Made by a program: the position numbers and the translations under genes. From positions 6,547,501 through 6,611,500 of the forward strand of contig NC_065894.1 in the NCBI RefSeq assembly GCF_905147045.1: DNA of 64,000 bases, written 5' to 3'. This document shows, piece by piece, positions 26,321 through 38,800 of this stretch. The notes below the pieces were generated by a model that did not search any database, was not told the DNA's origin, and saw only the letters and a program-made list of their open reading frames with translations. Every line of letters begins with the position of its first letter. The first letter of the stretch is position 1. Source of the stretch: Nymphalis io. Lineage: Eukaryota > Arthropoda > Insecta > Lepidoptera > Nymphalidae.

Positions 26321-27016
26321 ATCGCTTTTCAATATAAACAATCGCCGTCGCTGTACCTTAAGGCTTCTAATTAATTTAAATAACTCTAAACTCTTAAAAT
26401 TATAATGATATTATTATACAATATAAAATTTATGAGATTCTATATAAAACGAACAAACAAATACTCTATTTTAAATATTTAATATTAGTATGAATAGTGG
26501 ACGACTAATGGTAAAAATAATCGTCACGCATCCAAGTAAGTACTATAGTTAGACGCATTAAGTTTTTATAACATATTTTGCGAATTCGCATGCTTCTAAT
26601 ACTTGTTTTACGAGATTAAATTCCAAGGAATTGGAATTCAAGTGTGTAATATACATATATGTACGAGAATAGCATTACGTATTCATTGCGCGCGCGGTGA
26701 TACAGTACAAAATATATGCTATTGTATCGCCAAAATTAGCCATTGTTATTTCATACACACTTTGAGTATATTACAAGGATTGTTTGCGCATATTTCATTG
26801 TGTAGACTAGGCCAAGCGAGATGCTATAGTATCACTGCACTGCGATGACCCGCATGCGCTCGGGATGAAAGTGAAACTTATGAACGTGTGATGTTGATTT
26901 GTTTCTATATTATATAATTTATTTTATACATATAAAAATATTTTGTATAATGGTGAAGATGCAAACAGTGATATATGTCATCAAAACAGTGAATTCAAGT
27001 TCAAAATATAATTTAC

Positions 27017-27053
27017 ATGCAGTTTGGTATAACTTTTTTATACCAAACTGCAT
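27017..27053. repeat. Perfect inverted repeat, 15-bp arms, 7-nt loop
   Basis: ATGCAGTTTGGTATA (27017-27031), loop ACTTTTT, then the exact reverse complement TATACCAAACTGCAT (27039-27053). Located in intron 1. Confidence 0.85.
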
Positions 27054-28088
27054 TTGAATTATTTAGACTTTAAATTTTTAGTGAATAGTTTTTTTATAGA
27101 AACTACATTATCTAATCAGAATACGTTAAGGTCTTGAGTCAGTAGGTCGAATAAATGAAACATTTTTTGTGCATGTTTTATATAAATTAAAAACAGAGAT
27201 ATATTAAATAATTCAACTAAACAATTAAAACTTACTTATTTTATGAGCCTACGTGTAACAATAACATAATTTGGTTTTGAATAAAAATTACAATAAATAA
27301 TGTTTATACCGTAAAATAACAGTACATAGTTGCTTTTCAGTTTATAGAATACGCTTACACCAAATCAAACCAGTTTTGCTTCATTTTATTTATACTTGGT
27401 TTCGATAAATACATTATTTAAATGTATTGCGCGTTTTCTTGGGTAATTTATAATAAGTATATAAAGAAACCAGTCAGCGCAAAGATGAAGCATATCAATT
27501 TGCGTTAATTTTGCGCTAAAAAAAGATGTCGGGATGTGCGTTTAGGAACGGATGTTGCACATCTGTTGCTTTGGAGACATAATAACAAGTAATTAGCAAA
27601 GGAAGATGGCGTAGTGTAGACCGCTGGAGACGCGGGTTCGCACAATGTGTTCCGCACATTGAAACGACTTCCGGACGTCTGCTTACCCTTTATGAACACT
27701 TCAATGAACTGATTAATTCCAAATATGAGAAAATTGTACTTTTTATTCAAATACATGAAAAACGTCAAAAAATCTTATATTAAGGCAAAAAATCTTATTT
27801 TAATACAATATCTAGTTAACGTTAACGTATCTATTTATCAACAATGGCCCGATGATATCAATTAGCGATACAAATTTTATGAACAAAATCATTTATTATC
27901 ACATATGTTAAAATTGTAATAGACAGTATTCTTGTAAATATATTTTTTTCAAACTTTACATTTGTTACCAAAGTCCTCAGGGTATAGGATATAGGAAGTA
28001 TCTTACTAAAAAAGCAAAAAAGTAAAAAAAAAAATTAATTTGACTATGCGATGAATAATGTTTTCAGTTAATTGTGTATCATAGGAGC

Positions 28089-28124
28089 AAATAAAATAAA
28101 TAAATAAATAAATAAATAAATAAA
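28089..28124. repeat. (AAAT)n microsatellite
   Basis: About nine consecutive AAAT/TAAA units. A simple repeat, not a CRISPR array or coding sequence. Confidence 0.95.
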
Positions 28125-31100
28125 TTGCGGACACAACCTAACTCAAAATATAAAGACTTTGTAGGATATTTACGAAAAACTTTCGTGAACACAATTAATG
28201 CGAAAATCACCACGCTTAATTATTGTGATGCAAGGAAACGCAGTAGCTCATTATTTTGATAATAGTAATATGTGGTATAGCTATTAAGAGTGAGGTAATG
28301 ATAAAAATAATGATAATTAAAGTTGTTCATAAAATGCGTGGAGTATTTGTTGATGGGCCCATTCGCCTCCCGCGAAGGTCATCCGCTCGCTTGCTCACCT
28401 ACGCGACTCGCTCGACGACCGCACAAAGACAACTACGTCATTATTTAACATTTTCCACCGCGGATTCCTCAACAGAGCTAGACAAACACTTTAAATATCT
28501 TTATAAATAAATACTGGTCCAGAAAATCTTGTTTTTCGAAGCCGAGTGGACATAAAACTTAGTAATATAAATTTAATTTACATAACATCATGAAGTCGAT
28601 GTCAAGTTGAAAAGATACGAATTATATAAAGTTTCTTTGTCCAAATGTAACCCATTCTGACTCTTGACCCTGTGAATGATATTGAATTTATCGCTAAATT
28701 ATGACTGACTTCATTCGTTATTCATGTATCCTTAATCTGGTTTTTTAATCATACGAACTTGGATGTTTCGAAATTTAACAAATTAAATAAATGGTCATGA
28801 TCGTATAAAGTATGTATGTATGTGGTATTTAATTTCACGACCACTCGCTACGATGAATTAACCGCATTATAAACTTGTATATTTTTTACTTGCTCATTAA
28901 AGGCCTTTATCTACTCACGGAGTCTTAATGCTTCCTTATTGTATGAGTTAAATAATGTACGTAGATATACATCCTGGTTCTTATTACAATTACACTCGAG
29001 ACAGTTTTATTGACGTGTTTTCTTCATGTGTTTACGCGATAAGAAACTTTTACTTTTGTCAGAGGTCAGATGTTTCGGGGGGTGTTACTTTCACCGTTTC
29101 AAAAATAATACAGAGTTCCGAATTTAAATTTTAGTTAACTATTTCATAACATATCTAGCTTGAGTACTAAAACAGTACATATTTAAATTTGTAGAGAAAC
29201 TTTTTTGTTAAATTGTAATCCATAACTGTGTGGGCGTGTCGACTGCGTAGTCAATGTTGTTAATCCAGTATTTCAGTCTTGTTGCCACATTGTTGCAAAA
29301 CGCAACTCTGCGTGTTACTCGATGCAACTGCGGCAACTTTACTATCCCCGCTTCGAGACAACCTTCGATTTCCCTCGTTATGACATACTAGCATTTGCTC
29401 GTCAAAACCAATTTCAACCTCCGCATCAATATTTAAATACGTATTTTACTCAAGTTTGACACATAGTAGTAAAATTGCCACAGGCGTGTCAAACTACATC
29501 AAATCTGTTATGCGAGGAACTAAATTTTCAGTGACCTCAATAAAAACATAGATACATATTCTAATTCCAAAGACGAACAATCTATAAAGTAATTTCAAAA
29601 TGCAAGCGTTACCTTACTACATTCTGATTACGAGTCAAGGATTGTGTTGACGAGCTTATTCAATTCCAATTGAATTAACTCTAAAGCAAACTTCTATAAA
29701 TTCAATATGAAATTAGATATCTAAAACAAATTTTTTGCACATGATCAAAAGTTATAATAGAGTATTAGAAGGCGGTCGAAACGAGTGGCAATTTGTTGTA
29801 ATGTAAAATAATTTATGTCTGCATAGCATCAACATCGACGTTATTATGAAGTGTTGCAACATAGAAGATACGTCATATTTTAATATTTTTTACTTCATAG
29901 ATTTATTTACGTAAGCGATAAGATCAGTAACTTATGTGGAATTTTGAAACAAACTTACAGAATGTTATAACAATGAGTAGTTATGTATAAGAGTATGAAT
30001 GTCCCGTGATCATAGTGCGAAACCAAGGCTCTTATGTAAACAATGCGCCAGAGCGGGGACACTTGAACAGTCCTGTTGCGGCAAATGTAAATTACCCTCC
30101 AGCTCGTGAGTAGAAACGCCTTCAATTCGGTGATTATGTGAACTGTTCCATAGACTGCGTTGGCGTATCATAACTTGTAGAAACAGAGCATTGTTTCGTT
30201 GTATACGTAACGCATGTGGGCTTAAACTGCAGCGGAGAAAGTGGCACAGCCAACGGCAAGGCCGTCTCGTCGCTCTTCGACCTTCAGCATCAATTTCCGG
30301 GATCCATTTATTCTTAAACATCTTAAAATAAACATGATTATAAATAAACCTCTCGGCAATTAAGGTGCGTTCTCGATGTCGGCCGGCTTAAGTAGGACGG
30401 TGGTCATCGACAAGCCCTTTCCTATTAATCTCGTTGCGTAAACGCTAACATTACCACTTTATTGCTGATTACTTCAAACTGAAAGATATTTTTTTTTAAC
30501 AATTAGATAACACAATATTAAGGTTAATTTAGACATATTATTTATTTAAGCGTCAAACTTTGAGTGATACATAACATAATTATTTTACTATAATTTTTGT
30601 TTTTTAACTCTGGGTTATAACTTCTTGAAATATTTAGCATCAAGGCGATACTTTCAAGGTAGTGCAGCAGGGTGAATCGCGTGACAAAGACAATATGTTG
30701 GTTGCGACATCGTGTGCAACAGTCGGCTCGCGTGTATCATGCCGCAACAAACTTAGCGTAGATCCGCAAAACGTAATGTCTCTATGACATATCTATTACT
30801 ACTAGATACGAGATTATGATAATTGACAACTGGAAATTGTAACCCATATCGTATCCAACATTTTGTTAATGTTAAATATCAATTAAATCACTCATTAATC
30901 CAGCAATCAAAATACATTGATGTTTTATGAACCGAATTCGCAATATATACTTTTTACTATTTACGTTCGATATAAGAACATTATTTATTGTTCTGATATG
31001 AAAATCAGTATTTTATTGTCAATGTAAATGTCAAAACTGCTGCTATATATTCACTTTATATTATATACATATATTCGTCATCATCGCAATGTTAAAATGA

Positions 31101-33893
31101 GTCGACCTAAAGTTAATTGTACTTTATTTTACTAAACATTAAAACATCACGGAGTTATTGGCTTTCCGTACATGTTGAATCACATAAGTACTTTAATTTT
31201 GGTTAACTTTAAATTAACTTCTACTAAAGTACTTAAAGCTTATCTCTAAAAAAAAAAAGAAAAAATATTGGGTATTAAAATTAAAAAAAAAACAATGCGG
31301 TTAAATATATAAATAGGTAAAACAATAATAACAAACCAAAGGCATATTTTATTTCATTATTTGATTAAATTTACTGAGCGTTCATTCTTTTATTTTACCC
31401 AAATAACTTTAATTAATATTCATTAAAATATAATGTGATTATTAATGTTAGCCACTTTACATTTCACGCAGCTTTATTAAATAACAAAACACATTTAAAT
31501 AAATCATAAGAGGTAAACTCGTTATTAATTAGATTCATATTTAAATTAGACATTATATTGCAATGTTATATTTAAATACAAAGCGATATTTGTCTGTTAT
31601 TAAATAACAAATAAACCTTATCCTCATTAATGTTTACCTCTCAATATTTATAGCTATTTTTAGAATAGTAACTGCACTGTTTCATACAAGTAATAATGGG
31701 GCACTGAGATGGCTTTATTGAATCGCTCCATCATTTTCAATTCACAACGTCATATTGATCACTGATAGCTTCGAGGTCGATTGCGAAATTAATACATTTA
31801 CATGGTTTCGAATATTGTATTTATCAAAAAATATTAGGTTAAATAAAATGCACTGAATATAGAAGACCAATTGTATACAATATACTTATAACATTTCGTC
31901 GTCATTTCGTCGTCGTCATTGTTAACGTAGTTTATTGTCAGTACATTTTTGTTAAGTTGTTTTAGAATACAATATTAAAGTACATTATTAAATGAAATTA
32001 AATGATAAGTATGTATGTACAGTGTAGCACTAAAATTATACACGGTACGTGTTTGAAATAGCGTTAAAAATTTAAATTCATACGTAACGAATCGATACGA
32101 ACAGTAGTTTTCCATATGCAGTGTTAACTATTTTTTATTTAGTGGCAATGTAAACATTGGCGATACGGCCGCTGAATTAATGTCCCCAATTCAATTGAAG
32201 TGTTTCATTAGCACAAGTGGCCCCGATTGCTTCGTTGATCGTACTCGACAATCGGCGAGAGACTGACGACACTAATTTTATATTACACATATTGACTATA
32301 TGTAAGATTTTTTTATTTTTTTTTGACGAAGTATAAAACAAGTATAACTCTCATCCATTTCCTAATATTAATTTTACTTATTTGTATAATGTTACGGTTA
32401 CAAATACCAATGTTAAATAAATGTCTATAAACTCCATAAAATATTGCTGATACATATATTTTTAATGTTTTATCAATATCTAAGGCCTGTTGTCTGAATG
32501 CTGCAAAAAGAAAATAAATAAACTTAAATAAATGTGCTGTGCTATACACGGATCAAATACTTATGAATTATTTATAAACAAACCAGTTCTTTAATAGCGT
32601 TGTGCCGTGTTTATCTCGTGCAGTGGCTTTAATTGCTATGTGTTTTCATATTTTTCGTATTATATGATCAATTTATACGCGTATTTCCCCAGTACATAAA
32701 ATAACCTAACCTGCCTTTTAAAAAATATATTGTAATTTAAGAAATAGTTGTAATATAAATTAGTTATTACATAAATTATATTATCAATACATTATTTCCC
32801 TGGTGACGTAGGAACTATTCTTAGAAATATAATGGCCGGCAACAGTCTTATTACATAGTTACATAAGAGAATTATTACTTAAGTACCTGTACTAGATGAT
32901 AAATTACGAACGAATCTTAGTTTTTTAAATCATAAATATACCATCAATATTAAGTTAAGTTAAAGATCCTGATTACTATGAGCGAAGCTATATCCAATAA
33001 CACAAAAGCAATCGATCGTATTGAAGTCTTAAATATTTAAAACTGAACACAGCAAAGTCGACTTTCCAAGTAGAAATTTTAAACTCCCTTAAAGTTAATT
33101 ACATCTATAAACAAATGGGGTAGAAATTGATGAGCTAAAGCCAATATAAGTTTACTGTATGTTAGACAAACTTTTAAATTGTTAAATCTATTTATACATG
33201 AGACACAGCTCAAAACAAATATTGGATTTATTATCATCAGAATATATAGAATTTTATAAAGTCCGATCGAATATCACCCTCCTAATGAATTGTTACTTCA
33301 TATATATTTAATAGTTCTAAAATTTTGCAGAACATCAAGGGTTAAAACATAATACACATTCCAACATTTATGTCTGGGCCGATAAAATATCTAATATTCA
33401 CACGACTGTGTGTTTAGGCTCCAAGTCTGGGCTTCAGCTGATTAGCGAATTATATTCGCAATAAATCTCAATTTCAAGCTTCACTTCGTTCTAGTGGATA
33501 CCTAGAACGCTCCATCAGATTTAGTCGGTGCAAATTAATTACGACTGCCGTCTCCGAGTTTTCCAGCTAGCTGGCTACGGTTTTACTTTCTTGTAGGAAG
33601 TGCTATCGCTTTCGACGGAGACCGGTCGAGAGCCTACTCGCCGACTATTCATTTTAGTGAGGCTAGTTGGGAGCGTAACTACATGCGGCTAACATTCCAC
33701 TATTAGTGACAGTCATCGTATTGTGTGATTGATAATGTAATGTTACAAGATAAATACATGTATTACACTAAAAAAGCACGATTTTTGTTCCTGTTATAAA
33801 TGAAGGTTGATCTAATATTTCTTAACGCAAGTTTTATTGTTATTATTTGCTTATAATTCCAGCATACTAATGTTTATATTTTTGTTGTTTCAG

Positions 33894-33935
33894 GTGAGCC
33901 CCGACTATATGGTTGATGATGGAGTATTGAACTCT
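33894..33935 (+). CDS. Tis11: TIS11/ZFP36-family protein, coding microexon 2 (14 codons)
   Basis: The 42-nt exon encodes VSPDYMVDDGVLNS (residues 21-34). It is preceded by a strong acceptor (TTTTTGTTGTTTCAG) and followed by a consensus donor, GTAAGT. Both junctions are phase 0, so the protein stays in frame whether the exon is included (271 residues) or skipped (257). The exon begins GTGAGC, and joining exon 1 (ending AAG) to it creates AAG|GTGAGC, itself a good 5' splice site. The exon could therefore act as a recursive-splicing intermediate and be removed in a second step. The peptide is not a known domain. Inclusion in mature mRNA is inferred from splice signals and frame. Confidence 0.65.
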
Positions 33936-35389
33936 GTAAGTTGAATGTATTGAGTAAGCCAAATAATCATTTTTTTTTTGTAAAATGATGATATAGCGTA
34001 CCGCTGACTGTAGGAAACATAATTGTTTCCGTTACTTTTACGTGTAGTAATTGTTTATTTATTTTAATATATATGAAAAATATTATTACTTTATACTACT
34101 ATCTAATTATAATTTAAATAATAATAAGTAAATATATACACAACATAGCCCGACCAGCACAATAAAGGTAACAGTATATATTTACAATATAAATTATTAT
34201 TAAAATTTAATGGACGCAATATTTTTTAAGCAATGTTGACAGCTGCAAACTATTTTTATCAAGGTTAATAAGGTTAACATTAAGTAGCTTATTAAAATGT
34301 TTATAGTTTTTGGACTTTGGCTTGAGGTCAATGTACGTAAAAAATTAAAACTAAACTGGAATGGATGATAAACATATATTAATCATAATTTTATAATAAA
34401 TATATTTAATTAAAGATCGATTGTAGATAAAACTTAATGTTCCCTATAAAGCTCTACTTACAAGATTATATACGAAAACTTCATTTTTTCATTCATTTCA
34501 GAATTTAACTTTAATTAACAATATTCAAATTATTCATGATTTTTTAAAATTTCAATAAAATATAAGTAATCGCTTTAATATTTTACCCTATTACATATCT
34601 GGCAAAAACTCCTTACACGGAACCCTAAAAGAATCTTTACATAATCTCCTACAGATACAACTTCGTAATCGTAAACTACTAGCCGTTTCAAAACTTTTAA
34701 ATGTCATGTTAATAACCTATATGTTTCGAGTGTTTTGATGACTTTCTAAGTAACGATAATGATCCCTGTCATACTTAAACTGGTCGAGAAAACAATAAGG
34801 CTAAATGTGTATTAGTCATAGAAACGTTTTTCCTTTGTATATTATCTCTGTGTGAGTCACATCGCACAATTTGCAGGGAAAGCGTAGCCCGGTAGTGTGA
34901 CGCAACAATAAAAATTGAACGGACAAAGGAATTGCTGCTACTTGATACTAACCGACGTAAGGTCTAGTGTAGGTAGACACTGAATAGCGATGAAACATCT
35001 GTCATGAGGAAGATCCTCACGATAGACAAATATTTAAGATAAGATTATCAGCTCAGTGTTCAATATCGAAATTGGAGCTGATTTTAGCTTTTAGCTAAGC
35101 GATTAATCGAATATATCATAGATAAAAAGCTAAAGTTGAAACCAATTCTGTGGTCGATAATATTATAAAAACATGTTTAACATCTTTTATTTTGACATTG
35201 CAGGTAATTTCTAGAAATATATTTTTAACTACTTTATAATTGAGTTTAAATTAATATAAAAACGAATAACACTTATGAGGAAATTCATAAGATAAATGCA
35301 ATCCATTTCTAAACACGACTATTCTTACTTATGCTTCTCGACTGTTACCAAGATCGTGAGTAACATTGTTTACTTGTTTGGTTCTGCAA

Positions 35390-35620
35390 ATCAGCTTCGG
35401 GCGTTGGTGCTTCTATAAATAAGGAGGTGCTAAAAGCGGACTGGCCGGGGGACGTGCTTCCTCCGCTTTGAGCGACCGAGGGGTAAACACGCTCGACTGC
35501 TGGGCCCTTTGTTGACACTCGCTTTACGGTCGTTCTACCTCGCGAGGTTTATGACGTGCGCAATAAACTCGTGCGTACTCTGACGCCTGCGTTTACGTCT
35601 ATCCGCTTGTATTTCAACAA
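35390..35620. promoter_or_regulatory. GC-richer intronic block with TATA-like box
   Basis: TATAAATA lies at 35414-35421, followed by GC-rich sequence with words such as ACTGGCCGGGGGACGTGC, GAGCGACCGAGGGG and ATGACGTGCGCAATAAAC. This could be an alternative promoter giving a shorter protein from an ATG in exon 3 (40569), or an enhancer. No initiator consensus is evident at the expected distance, so support is weak. Confidence 0.25.
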
Positions 35621-35768
35621 AGGTGAATGTCCATAACAATGTGCACCTAGGCTTTGCCCAAGCATAATTTAAATAAAGGCATTTCGTAGTCTTATATCTG
35701 ACATTTCTGTCCATATAGAGTGGTATCTATGTATATACAGTCTGTTCTATCCTAAAACAAGCTTTTGT

Positions 35769-35827
35769 ACAATGAGGAGTATTAGTTAATACTTGTATCA
35801 GTAGTATTAGTTAATACTCCTCATTGT
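35769..35827. repeat. Inverted repeat, 24-bp arms, two mismatches, 11-nt loop
   Basis: The left arm is 35769-35792 (ACAATGAGGAGTATTAGTTA...), the loop TTGTATCAGTA, and the right arm 35804-35827 (ends ATACTCCTCATTGT). The only mismatches fall in the central GT dinucleotide of the GTATTAGTTAATAC part, which is present in the same direction in both arms. It lies one base before a second, unrelated hairpin. Confidence 0.85.
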
Positions 35828-35828
35828 T

Positions 35829-35884
35829 AGAAGACTAATTAATATTATTGTAACAGTTACTACAATAATATTAATTAGTCTTCT
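35829..35884. repeat. Perfect inverted repeat, 24-bp arms, 8-nt loop
   Basis: The left arm 35829-35852 (AGAAGACTAATTAATATTAT...) and right arm 35861-35884 are exact reverse complements around the loop ACAGTTAC. In intron 2 RNA this would be a perfect 24-bp stem. It is contiguous with the preceding hairpin but has a different sequence, so one did not arise by copying the other. Confidence 0.9.
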
Positions 35885-38800
35885 TAAACTATGGTTTTTT
35901 ATTATTGAATGTGTCAACGAACCCTATGTGTATTATGAGAGATCTTCATTAATGCTAGTTACGATATGAAGTCGTTAAATGACAACCATTTAACAATTCT
36001 CGAAACATCGCCCCCTACGTGATTTCCTGTTTGCTCAGCGTTTTGCCTGGGAGTCTTAAATACATGTTTCCATTGTTTCTTATAATAACAAGAAACAATT
36101 GATAGGTATTCAAATGGAGGTGAGCGATGGAATTTTTACCATACCCGTCGCGGTCTGGCATGGCGATCACGAAGCTGGCCCATCTGCATGCGCGCTGGCC
36201 GACGCGCGTCCGGTTACTCATCTAACAGGCGCTTGCTTTATGATTTCTTTATCATGCCTACGCTCTTAACCTCCCGATTTGAGTCTTGTGATATAGTTCT
36301 TAATTGCACTGCAATGTTGCTATTAAAAATTATAAAACGCTTCCGCTTATGCGGCTATTCTGTAGACTGGTCGACAGTATCTAATTTTAATTATTCCCCT
36401 GCATATGTAATTAACAAATGTAGCTCATTTTTTGTGACTGCTATTCTCAGCGGGGGTATTATTCCATTTAAATCATTTTTTTGTCTATTCCAGTGATATT
36501 TAAATATATAAAAACTGTATTAATTAACATCCACATGTTAGCAGGTTACTATTTGTATTGCTCAATAATTCGTTTGTGATGAAGAACTATATATTGCCAG
36601 CTTAACATGAAGTAAGATCGTACTATAAAGTTAGTGTAAGTATTTGAATTTCAAAACCTGATAATTTTTAGTTGCTAAAAATAAATTCAGTATTTGAATA
36701 CATTGTGGCTACAAAGAATAACAATAGGCAAACAATGCGCTTGAGTCTACCGCAGCGTGTTATTCGTAGCTCGCGACATCCACCCTTTTATGCAAATCAA
36801 AATAAACAAAGACGTTTGTTTGAGACAAAGGGGCGAGAAAGATTGAAAGGTTAATGATTGCCATTATTGGGAGGTTGTTGGTAACATTGTGAGGGGGCCG
36901 CAGTATCTCGTCTTGTTATTTTCGCGCAATCATTCAATAAACTTGATGGAAGCAATCGACAAGACCCTCTGCTTGATCCTCAGAGAAATGGATCATATTT
37001 GATAGCCGGTCACTAAGTACCGTTTTAGACTTCTGTTTATTTTAAAAAGTAACTACATAAGTTTTTTACAAGATGAAACATTGTCAAAGTCATATAAGTT
37101 AACAAGTTGAACTAGATAGAAAATTTAAAATGAGAGAATTAAATGAATATTCGGTAACCGTTCGTTACTCTTAAACTCGTAATTATTAAGTAATTAATAT
37201 AGAAATATTTCTATTTAATACTGTCACAATGACCGAGTGTTTTAAGTCGTTAAAAGTTCATTTAAATATAGAACGCATTTGATTAGAGCCAATTAATCTT
37301 CAATTAAGCAACGAGTGTTCTCTTGTTTGACTCTGTCGCAGGATCAATTGTCGCGAGACAGTCTTCCTAATGGTTTAAGTTCATGCTCCTCGTATCATGT
37401 TACAGGAAATAATGAATAAAAGACGGTACTAACCATAATAAACACAACTTAAGGAGAAATTAGTTAAAAAGGTTTAATCGAAGCACAGACCACTATTTTT
37501 ACTTTTAAAAAACATAACAATATCTATGACATTATGTAGACACATAGTTGTCACACCTTGTTTGATTGATTAAACCCGTTTAAAAATTTAGGTTAGCAGA
37601 ATATTCCGCTTTAATCTATTCACGTAAAACAGAGACTGCTCTGACTATTAAAATATATTTGTTGAGTTTTTCTTATTTAAATAGTTAAAAATCGATATTT
37701 TAACCGTTTTAAAACCAGAAACCTCAATTCATTTTCTTTGTTGTGTAAAGCCGTTGCCCTCTTAGGTTATCTGAAAAGATATATTTAGCAGAACTTGTAC
37801 GTATACAGCACTGACAACATCGAGGTGTAAATTTTACTGATTGCGAGAGCAAATATACGTGCTGTCATGGGAGTGTTTGAAAGTTCGATAACCTGTCTAA
37901 AATAGTTTTTCTTTTTCTAACCTTGGGAACAATACTGATATTTAAACTTATAACTAAAAAAACATTTTCATTCAAGTAAATTAATGTTATTACTGTTTGT
38001 CAATATATATTCTTGTAAACATTTCAAAGATCTGCAGTCCATACATATGAGATTACGTCGTGCTGAGTTTAGACGTTTGATGCATACTAACAACATAACC
38101 TATCTTGTATGCAAGTTTCGATTGCACCAGGTTGTGAGTTGTTGCAAGAAAGACTGTGATGTCTAATCTTCAATACAAAAGATTATATAATTAAATATTT
38201 TAAAACCAGAAACGAAAACCAGCTCTCGATAAATATCCGGCCATAAATTGAGTCGTTGGCCTCTGTTTCTACAAATATCTGAATAGGCAATTAATAAAGA
38301 TTTTTTTTTATACAAACTCATAAACACAAAATATAAAGTATCCCGAAACTTATACTCTAAAGGCCTAAAATATTAGTTTGGAATAGCTAGCTTGGCTTAA
38401 TTTATGTAACAATTTTGTTGTATATAAAAAATATTTAGGGTTTATGTAACCGTTCTTAAAAATAATAATGAAGAGAACAAACTAAACAAACATCACTGGA
38501 GCAAGGCGCGTGTTTACCGCGTTGACACAATCGAACGCTAATTTACTGAACACACACTTAACAAGAGACGCAATCCGTACCTGGTTCTTCGAAAACTTTA
38601 TACACCTTCCTTTATAGGTCGATGGGTAGAAATATTTACAAAACACGTATGCTACTAGACGTTTACCCTTAAAAGTGTAAATGGTGAACGTGCCGTTCGG
38701 CTAATGGACACATGTTATTATAATAAACTGTGGTAAATACGCCATGGCCGCTCACGTTTGATTGCCCTTAGTTTCGAACGCAATGACCGCGGTCGCTCGA

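Larger units (their letters stand above)
15590..33893 (+). other. Intron 1 of the TIS11 gene (18.3 kb)
   Basis: It is bounded by AAG|GTAAGC and TTGTTTCAG|GTG. The contents are AT-rich with no convincing internal exon. Noted inside are hairpins at 23761 and 27017, a short AAAT microsatellite at 28.1 kb, GC-richer patches near 18.8, 22.2, 22.8, 24.4, 28.4 and 30.1 kb that may be regulatory, and a possible retroelement fragment at 26.3 kb. It holds no family A or B retroposon, unlike the flanking intergenic DNA. Confidence 0.75.

Noticed and set aside
28089..28124. Regular short repeat that could suggest an array
   Set aside because: A simple AAAT microsatellite; there are no spacers, and CRISPR arrays are not expected in a eukaryotic genome.
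35636..35660. Possible second initiator region after the intronic TATA box
   Set aside because: Too far from TATAAATA (over 200 bp) to pair with it, and no initiator consensus stands out.
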